Assembly (NCBI GenBank): GCA_965112735.1
Contig: OZ218964.1
Span: 2,108,001 to 2,172,000 of the forward strand
Length of the DNA: 64,000 bases
Source: Phaeosaccion multiseriatum
Lineage: Eukaryota; Ochrophyta, other classes
Reading direction: 5' to 3'
In this document: positions 42,561 to 54,335 of the stretch, piece by piece
How positions within the stretch are numbered: the first letter of the stretch is position 1
Layout of the letters: the number at the start of each line of letters is the position of its first letter
Notes under the pieces: model-generated
What the model was told of the DNA's origin: nothing
Databases searched by the model: none
Seen by the model: only the letters and a program-made list of their open reading frames with translations
Made by a program: the position numbers and the translations under genes

Positions 42561-43472
42561 CCTCCTTGACGGAAACTCGGTGGTGCTCAGCTTGGGGGTT
42601 ATCTTCCTTCTCTCCAGGCAGAGGCAGAGAGCTCTACCACACACCTCTAACGACGCAGGCTCTTCCGTCTTTCGCTGCGTAGGTGTTTATGTGTCTAGCT
42701 AGGCGCGTGGCTGCTGGTACCAACAGTCGGGCTCTCTAGACAGGTGGCTGGACGGACTAGCCCACCAGTCAGCCCAAGGTGAGGCTCCGAGGTAGCTCAC
42801 CAGTCCAAGCTGCGCAAGGCAGTGACAAGGAATGCGCTCGGCGAGTGCAACCCTGCCTGCATGGCTCGGTGCGTGTGGAAGAAGGGGTAGCGGATTGAGA
42901 AGGCGCATGGTAAGCATGCTCGCCTCATTCCTCAGGCCACAAAGAGAGTATGTTACGCGGAGCCAATGAAGCTCTTTCTGTACAGGAAACAAAAGAGCTT
43001 TCGTGACGGGTCCAGAGCAGCTGGTCAAGGGGTTCCTTGCGGCCAAAGGAACAAGGCGAAGAGGGACAAGAGCAAACCAAAGATTGAGAGGGAGAGGGAA
43101 ACTCAACTCAATGACATCACTCATATATTTGTAGGAATACGGTTTTTCTTAGAAAAAACAAACAAACACAAGACATCAAAAGCTCCCATCGGAACGGGTC
43201 CTGTGTGGTCTTGAAGGACGTTACAGAAAGCACCGCTCTTGTTCTCCTATTCCGTTCCAAGAAAGTGGAACAGGGTTGGCAGACCGGTAGAGATGCCCCG
43301 GCCTCTCAATTCTCAATGCACCTGTCCTCTCCTTTCGCAAAGCAAGAGACCACAGGGGAAGCAGCAGGAAGAGAAGCGGGCCACAGCCCCTACCGTACCC
43401 AATCTCTGATGCACTAAGGGCAGACAGAGACAGCGTAGTCCGTTCGATGGAGCACTCTCCTTCTCTCCTCCT
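42561..43472. other. Intergenic region, probably more decayed repeat
   Basis: About 900 bases between the gypsy relic and the calcyphosin-like gene's stop. A minus-strand open stretch at about 43124-42699 (with ELHWLRVTYSLCGLRNEA) has a faint look of the C-terminal part of LINE-type polymerases, too weak to call. AT-rich patch with aaacaaacaaacac at about 43158. Confidence 0.3.
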
Positions 43473-44349
43473 TCATCCAAGGACGAGGTTGCTGTTGCCT
43501 CCGGCATTTTGCCTCACTCGGGCAAAGGCGGGCGAAGGTGCTGCAGCTGCAGCCGCTGTGGGACGGGGGGCGGGCATAACCAGAGGAGAAGGAGAGAGAG
43601 ACGGGAGGGGGGAGCAAGGAAGGAAGGAAGGAAGGAAGGAAGAGAGGGAGGGAGAAATTAGGGTCGCCGAATGACACGCTACCATTCGCTGCTCATTCAG
43701 TCCGTTCAGTCCGCCGCTCAGCGCACCCATATGATGACACTGTTGTCGCGTTGTCGGCTGTGTATGCACGTCACCAGCGAGCAGCCTTTAACTCTCTCCG
43801 CCCCTCTCAACCTCTCTCAGCCTTCCTTCTAGCCTCAACTCAAGCCTTCCTTCTAGCCTCAACTCAAGCCTTCCTTCTAGCCTCAACTCAAGCCTTCCTT
43901 CTAGCCTCAACTCAAGCCTTCCTTCTAGCCTCAACTCAAGCCTTCCTTCTAGCCTCAACTCAAGCCTTCCTTCTAGCCTCAACTCGAGCCTTCCCCCCCC
44001 CCCTGCGTCCCTGTGGCGGTGCTCGGCACTCACGTGTGGCGGTGTCCACGCTCCCGAAGAGTGCGATACCGACGATGTCGCTCATGCCCTGCGAAGCAAG
44101 ATTGGCCATCATCGCGTCTTCGTCGTCCGCGGATATGCCTGGCAACACACACAGCAGGAACAGCACGAGTGAGAGCAAGAGCGAATACAGTAAGAAGAGC
44201 AAGAGCGAACACGACAAGAAAGGCAGAGGAAACATGACAACAGGAGCAGCATACAGCATTCGACGTCATCGAACAAACAAACCAACCACAACAGCAACAT
44301 CAACAACAACAACAAACAACAACCAACAACAACAACAACAACAACAACC

Positions 44350-44381
<32 letters not shown>

Positions 44382-46912
44382 CCAACAACAACAGCAGGGA
44401 TGCAGTCCGTAGCTAGCGCCGTACCGAGGTCGTCCTTGATCTCCTCGACCGTCTGCGTGCCGTCCGCGTGTGTGGCGAGCACTCGGCGGCACGACGTGTT
44501 GGCGGCCTGACCAACGCCCCCTGACATGTGCCACGCCTGCAGCCAGGGCCGCAGGGGAGGGGCAGATTCAACGGGAAGAGGGGGGTGGGCGGGGGGTCAT
44601 GAGATGCAGAAGGAAGGCCCTACAGCAGAGGGGGGCAGGGGAGGGGAGGGCAAAGAAGCCCCAGAGGAGAGCAGAGGGGCAGGGGGCGGGGCACGACATG
44701 GCAATGGCAAGCTCCATCGAGAAAGGGCACGACATGGCAAGAACGCTTGGAGGGGTGAGAGGGCACTGCACTGTGCCCTTATGTAAGGATTCCTATGCCT
44801 TACGTAACGTACATTTCTCATCATGAGTTCGAAGTAGTCGTCGTCGTCGATGGAGGCACTGATTCCTCGGTAGTAAAGGCACCACTCCTCGGGGGTCACC
44901 TGCCCACCCGAGAGGGAGGGTGTGAGGGGCGGAGGGAGAGACAGAGAGAGGGGCGGAGAGAGAGGGAGAGACAGGGGGACAAGACGTAGGGGGAGAGACA
45001 GGGTCAGACAGAGTCAGAGAGAGGGAGAGAGGGAGTGAGAGAGAGGCGACAGAGAGAGGGGCGGATAGAGAGGAAGACGAAGAGGGAGAGAGAAAGGGAG
45101 AGAGAACAGAGAGAGAAGACGGAGGGAGAAAGAGAGGGGAAGAGGGAGTGAGAAGAGAGAGAGAGTTAGAGGGGGAGAGGGAGGACGGGGGAAGCATGCG
45201 GCGTGCAGACGTGAGATATCAGAGCGAAGAAGAGCCGCAGAGTCACAGAGAGAGAAGGTAGCCGCAGACAGACTCAGTCGCAGCTACACAGTCTTGTTGC
45301 ATGTGTCTGTCTGTCTGCTCATCTGTCTACCCGTGTGTCTGCCTGCCTGCCTGCCTAGGTACATCCGTGTGTGTCTGCCCTCCTCTGCCGTACTTCGCTC
45401 TGCTGTGCTCTCCTCTGCTCTCTCCACTCTGCTCTGTACCTTGCCGTCTCCGTTTCCATCGAAGGTACTGAGGAACTCCTGCAGCACCTCATCCTTGCCC
45501 TTCTTGCCCGAGGACACGTCGGGATGCCTGGAGGGGTCGTAGGCCTTTTGCACGTCGGCGAGGTTCAGCACGCCGTTCTGAGAAGGGAGGGGCCATCGAG
45601 GGGGAGGGGCCATCGAGGGCGAGGTAAGGTGGGAGGTGGCTATATGTTACTGCGATGGCACGGGTGGGAAAGGGGGAGCTTCCTCGAGCAAGCGAGCAAG
45701 AGGGCACTCTAGGCATGGGTAAAGAGGGCACAGACGAAATACAGGACGGGCGAAGATAAAGGGAGGCAGAAAGGAGAGAGAGGATAACCGAAGAAGGGTC
45801 CCTCTCTCTCTCTCTCTCTCTACCCCTCCCTCTCTTCCCTTCTCTCCCGCCCCCTCCCCCCTCCCCCTGTCTGTCTCCCTCTCTCGGTCGCTCTCCCTCC
45901 TCCCCCCTCTCTCCGCACCTTGTCCTTGTCCATAAGAGCGAAGGCCGCCAGCACTATCTGAGCCCTCTTGTCGTTGAGCTCCCCCGCCACACCCACCAGG
46001 AACTCATCGTAAGAGATGGTACCGTCCCCTCCCTCGTCAAAGAAGGCGAACACAGCCTGGGGGAGGGCAGGGGAGGAGAGGGGAGGGGGAGGAGGTGCAC
46101 TCGTGATAAGATCCTCTCGGCCTCTTGAGGGGGCGGGGAGCAGAGTAGACTCCAGTGATTCAGTGAGGGGAGAGAGAGGCAAGTAGAGGGGTATGGGTAG
46201 AGTAGAGCAGAGATGCAAGTAGACAGGTGTAGGTAGAGCAGAGCAGAGAAGAGGCCCATGGGCAGAGCGCCCCCCTTCCCATCTGGTATAGGCAGACGCG
46301 TAAGGCTGACCTGCATCTGTGGCGGCCCCCACCCCATCTGACACTCCCTCATGCACTTGGCGAACTCCTCCATTTGGATCAGCTTGTCGCCATTGTCATC
46401 AGCGATCCTGAACTTGCGCGCCTGTTCAGGTGCATCGGAGCAGAGGAGAACGGCAGCAGAGCATCAGTTGGTGATACAGCAAGCAGTAGCATAACGTTGT
46501 CTACGTGCTCGTTCCAACACCCACACACACGCACGGGGCATGAGAGAATGTTCCGGACATTGCTCCGCCCACTGAGGCTGTGCTGGAGAGACCTTCGCTC
46601 GCACGCACGCACCATGCCGGCAATGCCCGTGGCCCCGCGGCTCTTGAGGGACTCTCTGAGGCTTTTCATCAGCGATTGCACATCTGTGGTGACGTCACAG
46701 AAGGGCGGGACGGGGTTCCGAGTCGATAGGTAGCGCAGGGCAGGGCAGGGCAGGGCAGGGCAGGGAAGACGTCCGTGTGAGCACGGGGAGGATTGTGGGG
46801 GGGAGTGGCAAAGAGACAAAGTGAAAAAGCGACAACAGCAAGGCGGGAGGAGGGGAGGGGGGGAGGGAAGGACAGACTCCAGAGACTGTGCCATCCTCCT
46901 ACCTGAGGGCAT
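43473..46912 (-). CDS. Calcyphosin-like EF-hand protein
   Basis: Nine exons on the minus strand join in phase to 284 aa: 46912-46903, 46683-46613, 46421-46311, 46056-45919, 45577-45440, 44899-44813, 44536-44425, 44138-44034, 43555-43473. Sequence follows calcyphosin/CAPSL closely: SLRESLKSRGATGIAG, EF1 IADDNGDKLIQMEEF, EF2 FFDEGGDGTISYDEF, EF3 with MDKDK then NGVLNLADVQKAYD, EF4 TFDGNGDGK then VTPEEWCLYYRGISASID and YFELMM. EF1, EF2 and EF4 keep Asp/Asn ligands; EF3 is plausible. About 85 residues beyond the usual end (AWHMSGGVGQAAN to the Ala/Pro-rich tail) are an extension seen in protist relatives. Calcyphosin-like proteins are calcium sensors, often ciliary. Start is the minimal one; upstream sequence is open and Ala/Gly-rich, so the N-terminus may be longer. 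Confidence 0.87.
43823..43990. repeat. 24-bp minisatellite in intron 8
   Basis: About seven copies of a 24-bp unit (TAGCCTCAACTCAAGCCTTC plus CTTC) in the last intron of the calcyphosin-like gene. On the transcript it is purine-rich, contrary to most intron repeats here. Confidence 0.95.
44282..44395. repeat. (CAA)n microsatellite in intron 7
   Basis: Over 100 bases of CAA with ACC interruptions, in the intron between exons 44536-44425 and 44138-44034; transcript-strand (GTT/TTG)n starting shortly after the donor. Confidence 0.95.
44905..45190. repeat. Purine-rich (GAGA/GGGAGA) tract in intron 5
   Basis: Imperfect GAGAGAGGG repeats on the plus strand, hence CTCTCTCCC in the transcript of the calcyphosin-like gene, just upstream of the acceptor at 44900. 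Confidence 0.9.
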
Positions 46913-47478
46913 GGCCTTCGCTGGTGCGGCAACGCCCCTGGAGCCTGAGCCCCTCCTCGCCCCTGGCCCTGCTGCAGGGGATGCAGCCACCGCTCCTCCC
47001 CTTCCTGCTCCGACGGCTGTGGGTGGGTGGGATGTGACAAACCAACGCGAGGGGTGAGGGTTGGCGACGAACGACAAGAAAGAGGCGGAGCAGAAAAGCG
47101 CACAAAAGAAAGGCGCTTCTCAAGTACAGCTTGCGGAGGCTTCTTTCTCATCGGTTTGAAAGCATCTCTTCATTCGTTTCGGCTGACAGCAGCCCCAGTC
47201 CCGCTCTACTCCGCTCTGTTCGAACTTAAGACGAACCGTTGCGCCTTTCGCCCCTCTCTCCCTTCTCCTCGGGTCCACACAACGACAGCAAGGATGGGTA
47301 GGGTGTGAAGAGCACACGGGTGTGAAGGGCACACCAGAGGCAAACAGCGCTCCCCCTATACAACCACAACCACCTCCCCCTCGTTTGACCACTGGGCAGC
47401 AATGCATTTGCGTGGCATTGTGACATCTCCCGGAGGGGGTGACCAATGGTGACTACAGCCCCCCTCTATTCACCTCCC
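46913..47478. other. Intergenic between two minus-strand genes
   Basis: 566 bases holding the promoter/5' UTR of the calcyphosin-like gene and the 3' end of the lumazine-synthase-like gene. An ATG at about 47151 (minus) opens MRKKPPQAVLEKRLSF, which could belong to an upstream coding exon of the calcyphosin-like gene, but I could not join it in phase. Confidence 0.4.
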
Positions 47479-48628
47479 CTACCCCAGTACGGCCCCCGTC
47501 CCCGCCCCTCCTCCCTCTCCGCCCTCCGAGTCAGCAACGCACACACCTCCCCCTTTGCTCATGTGGGCCAGTTTCACCGCCGCCGCCGCGTACTTGGCGC
47601 CTGCTTGCATGGACACGCCCGGGGACGCAGCGCTGAGGGTGATGGCGGTGACCACAGGGACGCTGACGGGCAAATCGCAGAGGGAGGGGATAGACAACGG
47701 ACAAGCAACAAAAGAGAGTGACATCATTCAGATTGCGAGGCTTAGGCAAGCACACAAAAGAGAGTGAGATCATTCAGATTGCGAGGTAGGTTGCGCGGGA
47801 TGTGGGAGAAAGGTAGGCTCTCTGGTACTGTGTGTGTGTCGGGGGTAGGGAGATGAGAGAGAACAAGGGCTCACCCCTTCTGCAGGCCGAGGTTGAGGAG
47901 GGCGGCGGAGACGGCCCCGTTGGAAGGGTCTCCTCCAGAGGCCACCACCACCACTGAGGACACCGAGTGATGCACCATTAGGGCCTGCGCGGCGAAGGGA
48001 GCCTAAGGGGGCATGGGACGGACACACCGTGGCACGGAGCAGACGTAGCAGAGTAGCGCATGTGGGGTAGGGGGGGGGGGGGTGGCGCTCAGGGAGGGGG
48101 TTGAAGCGGCTTTGCTTGCTTGCTTCCCTCCTTCCTTCCTTCTAGCCGCAGCTGTACCTGGAGTGTGTCGTCAACATCCAAAACGATAGTAGAGGCCCCG
48201 CAGCTCTGCAGGCCGTCGAGGAGACTGGCCTTGGCATTGCAGTTGTCTACTACGACAACCCCAACCCGCAACCCCGCCCCCCCGGCCGGGACAGGGACCG
48301 CAGCTGCTACAGTAGAAGGTGCTGGTGCTGCTGGTGCTGGTGCTGCTGCTGCTGCTGGAGGTGCCGGAGGTGTGGCTACAGGTGCTGCGGCGCGGACAGG
48401 CTCCTCTGGTCCACCCAGCGAAATGGTCGTTGCTCCTCCGGGAGGAGCATGGAGTCTCGTGGAGGGACGGTTCAACACCATATCACTGCTCATCAGAGTA
48501 GACATCCTGAGCCTGCGTTCGGAGGACAGACGAGGGCAGGTACGCAGCGCATTGCACAGGGTACTTAGAGAGGGCGAGAGACGGGACCTTGGGTCTGCCT
48601 TCGGAGGGACAGGCGAGGGTAGGAACAT
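47479..48628 (-). CDS. Divergent lumazine-synthase-like protein
   Basis: Three exons on the minus strand, 48628-48158, 48002-47875 and 47662-47479, join in phase to 260 aa. After an Ala/Pro-rich leader of about 110 residues come LRVGVVVVDNCNAKASLLDG, then SSVVVVASGGDPSNGAVSAA, then VPVVTAITLSAASPGVSMQA and GAKYAAAAVKLAHM. The order of an RxGxVV strand, a Val-rich strand, the VPV(V/I) strand and a C-terminal helix with KxxxAAxxAL-like pattern fits 6,7-dimethyl-8-ribityllumazine synthase (riboflavin synthesis). The substrate-binding Phe-Asn and catalytic His of true enzymes are not apparent, so it may be a non-catalytic relative. The start is uncertain; a GTG-in-frame extension to 48655 and internal Met residues exist. 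Divergent from the GORAB-like gene. Confidence 0.5.
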
Positions 48629-49140
48629 CGTGCATTGCAGACACGGGTAGTGCACACGGGTAATTAGAGAGGGAGAGGGCCGGGTCTCGCAAACGGAGGA
48701 ATCGAGGGAACACCCGTCTTGGCTCGGCGGAATTTACCTTACCTTGTTGCACGAGAGCTGTTGGAGCAGTTCGGCAGCAGCGACAAGAGATGAGCAGCTA
48801 AGTCTTACCTAATCCAGCGGAACGCAGACCACGGGCGCCGGTCAAAGGAGGGGAGAAGAGTGACGAGGGGCACTTCCAGGGATCAAAATCAGAAAAGTGA
48901 AGAGAAAAAAAACAATTATGTCAATGACGGGCATGGGTCTGATGCCCTCCTTCCTCCTTCCCCTCTTCGTTTCTCCCTCTCCTCTCTCCTCTCTCCCCTC
49001 TCCGTCTCTCTCTCTCTCTCTCTGTGTGTGTTCTCTCTCTGTTGTGTAGATAGGAGGGGAGCAGAGCCCCTTCTTTGCAGTATGTTTGGTCGAGCGGCGT
49101 GAGGAGAAATTGGGAACGACGCTGGAAAGGCGTAAACAGA
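48629..49140. promoter_or_regulatory. Bidirectional promoter interval
   Basis: 512 bases between divergent starts at 48628 (minus) and 49141 (plus). It has a pyrimidine-rich CTCTCCCCTCTC stretch ending in (TC)n and TGTGTG at about 48960-49040, just upstream of the plus-strand gene, and an A-rich agaaaaaaaacaattatg at about 48900. Confidence 0.35.
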
Positions 49141-50250
49141 ATGGACAGCTCCCTGGAGGAGGAGATCAAGCGACTGTCTGGAGGAGGGGGGGGGAAGCAG
49201 GATGGACAGCGAGCCTTTCAACAGCAGAGCGCACCCCAGCAGCATCCGCAGCAGCTGCAGCCCTCGGTGGGCTCAATACAGCAGCAACAGCAGCGGCTGC
49301 AGCAGCAGCTGATGCAGCAGCAGCAGCGCATGCAAGAACAGCAGCTCCAAGCCCAGCAGCAAATCCAGCAGCAGCAGCTGCAGCAGCAGCAGCAACCACC
49401 GCCTCCCCCCTCCCTGAATGGAGGGGGCGCTGATGCCATCTCGAGTCTACCAGATCCCTCAGAGATGGACGTGGGCAAGGCTCTGCCCTCTTCCCGCAAA
49501 GGCAAGAGAGGCTCCGCAGACTCCTCCTCCTCCGCAGCAGGGAAGCCGAGCGCAGGCAGCCAATCCAACCAGGACAAGAAGGAGGAGCTGAAGCTGAAGG
49601 AGAAGGCAGTGCGCGATGCCGTCAAGACGCGTAAGCTCACGCTCATGAAGGAGGGGAAGCGGCTTGCGCACATCGACAAGGAGCTGGGCACGCTGCAGCA
49701 GCAGGAGCAGGTGGAGATCAACGCGCTGAGGAAGAGGTGAGTGATTACTTAGCTGCCGACCTACCACCAAACTCGGTGGACGCTCTCGACACGTGCATCT
49801 GGCCCAAAGTGGGCGGTGGTGCCCCCCCCCCTTCCCTTCTTCCCACCCTGCTCTATTCGTCCTGCCCCAACCTCGTCGCTTGCTGCTTCGCTTTTGCTGC
49901 TTCGCCTCTCACCCCACCACTCGCTCCCAAGTTTGGAGGTGGCAGATCGTGAGCTTGCCTACATCGACAAGGACTACCGCCGGAAAAAGGAAGCGTACGA
50001 CAAAGCTAAGCTCGTGCTGGACGAGAAGATGAAGGACAAAGGCGCCATCACGGCTCGGTTAACGGAGTTGGTTATGGCGTCGGAGCAAAAGAGGGAGGCC
50101 AGGCTGAACGAGTTGCTGGCTTCCATTGACGTGGACGAGCAGCGCCAGAAGAAGCTGCAGCAGCAGCAGCAGCAGAAGCAGCAGACAACGAAACAGCCAC
50201 CCAAGAGCACTGCTGCGACGGGCAAGAGATGGCACGTGGAGGGCATGTGA
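49141..50250 (+). CDS. RAB6-interacting golgin-type coiled-coil protein (PF04949)
   Basis: Two exons, 49141-49736 and 49932-50250, joined in phase 2, give 304 aa. Residues about 20-85 are a poly-Gln-rich region encoded by CAG runs; a Ser/Lys-rich linker follows. From about residue 140 a long coiled coil begins: KEGKRLAHIDKELGTLQQQE, then the second exon with EVADRELAYIDKDYRRKKEA, KDKGAITARLTELVMASEQK and REARLNELLASID. The pattern of a polar helix with KELG, DKDY and the LTELV-x-SE-x-KR-x-RL segment matches the GORAB family, Golgi/centriole-linked proteins in animals and of unknown role in plants and algae. A second poly-Gln run precedes the C-terminus. Convergent with eIF3d. Confidence 0.75.
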
Positions 50251-51226
50251 GACAGTAATCAAAGGAATGCACTCACAAAGGAATTTCAAGGACGAGCTCT
50301 CTCGCCTTCTCAGCGGTGGTGGTTGTGATGGACTTGATGCAGGCTGTATGTAGTGCCTGTGGCCTTGCCGAGGGTTGTTTGATTTATGAGCTGCCCCTGC
50401 CCTCCCCCAACTTGACTGGGCGGAGGTTCCTCCTGCTGGCGAGAAGAAGATCCAGCTGCTGCATGTTCAGAATCGATCCGAGGATCAGCACCACGCCAAG
50501 ATGCTTCTGTGCCAAGCTGGGGACTCTCTTCGCTGACAGGACAGGCTGTTGTAACCGACGAATCGAGGCTGTACGTCCTTATCTTGTAAGCGCGCGGGCC
50601 ACGGGCTGACATGAAGTCTGAGGCGGATTGAATTCATTCGTTCTACCCAAGAATGTTTGCTTTGTTATGTCAGATGGAATAGAGCTCATGCGTCCTCGTT
50701 GGTTCGTTGGTGCCCTCCCCGGCCTCGGCAGCCGCAACATCAGCAGAAATTGATTCAGAAGTTGTTTCAGACGTTCTTTCCACGACCACTGAGTAAATGT
50801 GAAGTGCTCTCTTACTCAAATTAAAGACCAACAAAAAGATGGAGACATTGTGTAGGGGGGATGGATGGAGGAATGCGATCCGTGGCGAGTGTCGGATGGC
50901 ACTATACGCCGAGGACGGCTCTCCGCCCTGTCCCCTGCACCGCGCCCCTCTCCACGGCCCCTGTTCGCACCACAATCAACCGCAAGGAGCTCCTTCCACT
51001 CCACACATACGGAGAGAGAAAAGAGAGAGACCTTTGAGCGACGACCCCGCCCCCCGTCCCTCGGGGCTGTGGAGCAAGGGTGGCACGCATCCATCCTCCG
51101 GCGGCTCTTCTCCTTGCGGCTCTGTTCTGCGGGCTGTGACGAGTCATCATTCAAAGTCCCTCTAGTCCCGACAGCGATGGTTCAGATGCCCTCCCCTCCC
51201 CGCCTCGTCTTGGCAGCTCTACTCGT
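50251..51226. other. Intergenic, convergent 3' ends
   Basis: 976 bases between the GORAB-like and eIF3d stops. No family-like coding sequence; part must be the two 3' UTRs. Nothing else of note. Confidence 0.5.
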
Positions 51227-53010
51227 CTACTTGTCGTCTTCGCTGTTGTCGTCCTCGCTCTCGTCCTCGCTCTCCTCGTCGCTGTCCTCGAAGGTGCTGC
51301 TGGGTACTCGGTACACCCTCACAATGGCCTTGTTGGGGTCCCTCAAGATGACGAACTTTCCATCGGGCTGCTTGAGAACGAGCTCCGCCAGCGTCTTGAT
51401 GATGGCCCACATGTTCTGCTCAAGCGCAACACACAGGGGCATACGGGCATTGAGAAAGAGACGGGAATCGACCAGGTGAGTACACACAGCCTGCCTCGGC
51501 CCCTGCACGTCAGCTCCCACTCGCAACAAACAGGGAATGACGGGCATGTGCGCAGACAGGAGAGTCTCTTCTAAAGTGGAGGCACCATCAAGGGGGAGAT
51601 CCCCCCCATCCATCATGGGGGCGGCCCCTCCTCCCACAGCACAATTCCCCCGCTCTCTACCCGAGCACTGCAGTGAAGTAAGTAAGGAGCATGTAGCCAG
51701 GCGGCACCCCACCCTGCCGTCAACCCCACCCCACCCCCCGCCCCTAGCTGGCTGGCTGCTCTGCCCGGCTGACCTGTTGTGACAGGGTGATTTGGTTGGC
51801 GAAGTCCTGCGGGTTGTAGCCCTGCGTCCCCAGCACCACATGCTCGTATGCGTTGTTGCGCGACGCTCGGGACACGAGGCCGATCTTCATCTGCTGAGCG
51901 CCTGCGAGGAGCGACTGGGCCGTCCACTTGGCCAGCTTGTTGCTGCAAGGGGTTGTCATATATTGTTGTCGCCATTTGTGAGTGCCATTGATCGTTTGTC
52001 AGGGGGAGTGGGGGAGGGGAGAAGCAGAAGGATGAGGCGGTGCAGACGAGGGGAGAATGAATGGTGCTCGCTCGTCGGCATCGGAGTGGAGAAGAGATGC
52101 GACGCAAGTGGACTCGCACAGTCCCACTCAACCCCCCCCCCCTGGATGTGCCTGCAGCAGTCTGATAAGTTATCAACACTCTCCACATGGCTCACCAAAC
52201 CCACGACGCTCCCGACGCACAACACGACACTCACAACTTGTCCAGACATACGACACACCACACGACACATACGACACTTACGAGTTGTTTTTGAGCTCAG
52301 TGGCGAGGATGGCTCCCCGCTGCGTGTCGATCTTCTTCCTCCAGTCCGCGCTGCCAGAGAGCTTACTGTCCCACTCGTTGAGTGCGTAGGCCGTCATGTA
52401 CTGCACGGGGAAGGGGCAGGGGTACATGGCGATACAGCAGTTGGTAATACAGCGGACAGACCAGGGCAGAAGGCAGACACGCAGACCCGACCCATGAGGA
52501 GAACAAGACATTCGGAGTTCGAAGGCCCATGCGAACTCCCGCCCCCCCGAACGCGCCTGCCTGCCGCACCCCACCCCACGCACACACACACACGCACGCA
52601 CACACGCACACACGCACCCGCACCTGCTTCTCTCCGCGCTTTATTGTGGTTCCGTGTAGCTCGCAGCGGGCCATAATGTTGAGCTTGTCCCCAAAGCTGA
52701 AGCGCTTGTACACATACCCCACGCTGGCCGGCAACATGCCCTTGCCCGCGTCCGCAGGGTCGAAGAAAGGGCTCTGCTGCTCGAACTTCTCCCTCACCGC
52801 CTCGCCCTCCAGAGCGGCCGCGGTGGCAGCCGATGGCATGGCTGCCGCCTCCCCCCCTGCTGGTACTATGCGCTTCCCCTTGGAGGTTGTCTCCTGGAGG
52901 CTGCTCAGCCCCGCGCTCTCCCCTCCGGCCTTCTCTGTGGTGTGCGCCAGCAAGATCTGCTGGGAGAAGTTCTGGTTGATCATGGTGGCCTCGAGAGACA
53001 GCCTGTGTGT

Positions 53011-53043
<33 letters not shown>

Positions 53044-53126
53044 CGTGTGCGTGTGTGTGTATGTGTGTGCACGCGGGCGGGAAAGAGAGAGAGACAGGCA
53101 CGCACGCACGGGCGAGGAAAAGAGGG

Positions 53127-53175
<49 letters not shown>

Positions 53176-54304
53176 AGGCAGGCAGGCAGGCAGGCAGGCG
53201 CAGATGATCAGCAGGTGTGGTGGGTGCGTGAGCGTCGAGTGAGCATCGAGTGAGGATCCAACCCTGTCCCTCCTCTCCTTGGGCCTCCCCCACCCCCCCC
53301 CCAACCCAACCCCCACCCCCCTCTCCCCTACCTGTCTGGTGAGTTGATGTGATCGGGGTCATCCGTGACGGGAGGGGGCTCGTTGCTCGTCTCGTTCACC
53401 TGAGAGCGTGACAGACAGACCAACGGGCAGGCAGGGATGTATACGTTACGCGCAGACACGAGCGAAAACAAACAGCGCTCTCAAGGGGTTGGCGTGGGCG
53501 GAGGAGGGAAGGTCCCGCACCGCACCAAGCCACAAGAGGAGAATCTCTTTAGACACAGCTGCCAGAGACAGCCGCCCCACCCTTAGGTCAAGGGGAAAGA
53601 GGAGGTTCATGGAGACGCACACATCTAGATAGAGAGATAAATAGAAAGAGGGATGGATAGATCGACGGATAGATAGATAGGCAGATAGACATACCGTGAG
53701 GTAGTCGAACTGACTGTTGTCTCTCTTGTCGAAGAATACCATGTTGGAGGTCTTCTGCACCACTATGTCCCATGGGTACACGGAGCGAGGAGACGCCATG
53801 AGGTGCGCCAGAATTGCATCTGTGGCGAACACGTTAGCCTTGCCCTGCAGGGGGGATGGCAGTGGATGGGCAGGGGAAGGGAGGCGTTAACGACAGACGG
53901 GAGAGAAGGGAGAGGGGGGGGGGGGGGAGAAGACAGAGAGACACCCGCAAGAGTGGAGCGTAGGCTCGAGACGAAGAGAGGAATACAAGTGCCAGTGGAG
54001 CAAGCCGACGACTCTCGGCATCAGAGCGACGAGAGGAGGAAGGAGAGGGCGAGGCACCGCACTGCACCGCCACTCACTCACCTCCACGGCGAACTTCTCA
54101 ATGACGGGGTCGTCTGTGGTGGTGACGTAATAGAACTCCTTGTTCTCGCAGCGCTCGAGCTTCTGCGTGGTGCCTTTGGTGATGCGGTCGAAGGCGTCGT
54201 TGTACGAGTCCACAAAGCCGCAGCGCAGCATAACCTCCTCCGTAGGCACGGTGGTCTTGAGCTTGGTAAGGGCGGGCAGCTCGTACTCCTCCAGCACTGC
54301 CCAC

Positions 54305-54335
<31 letters not shown>

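Noticed and set aside
42699-43124. Possible LINE polymerase end (ELHWLRV)
   Set aside because: Only a single short resemblance; no polymerase motifs or 3' tail found.
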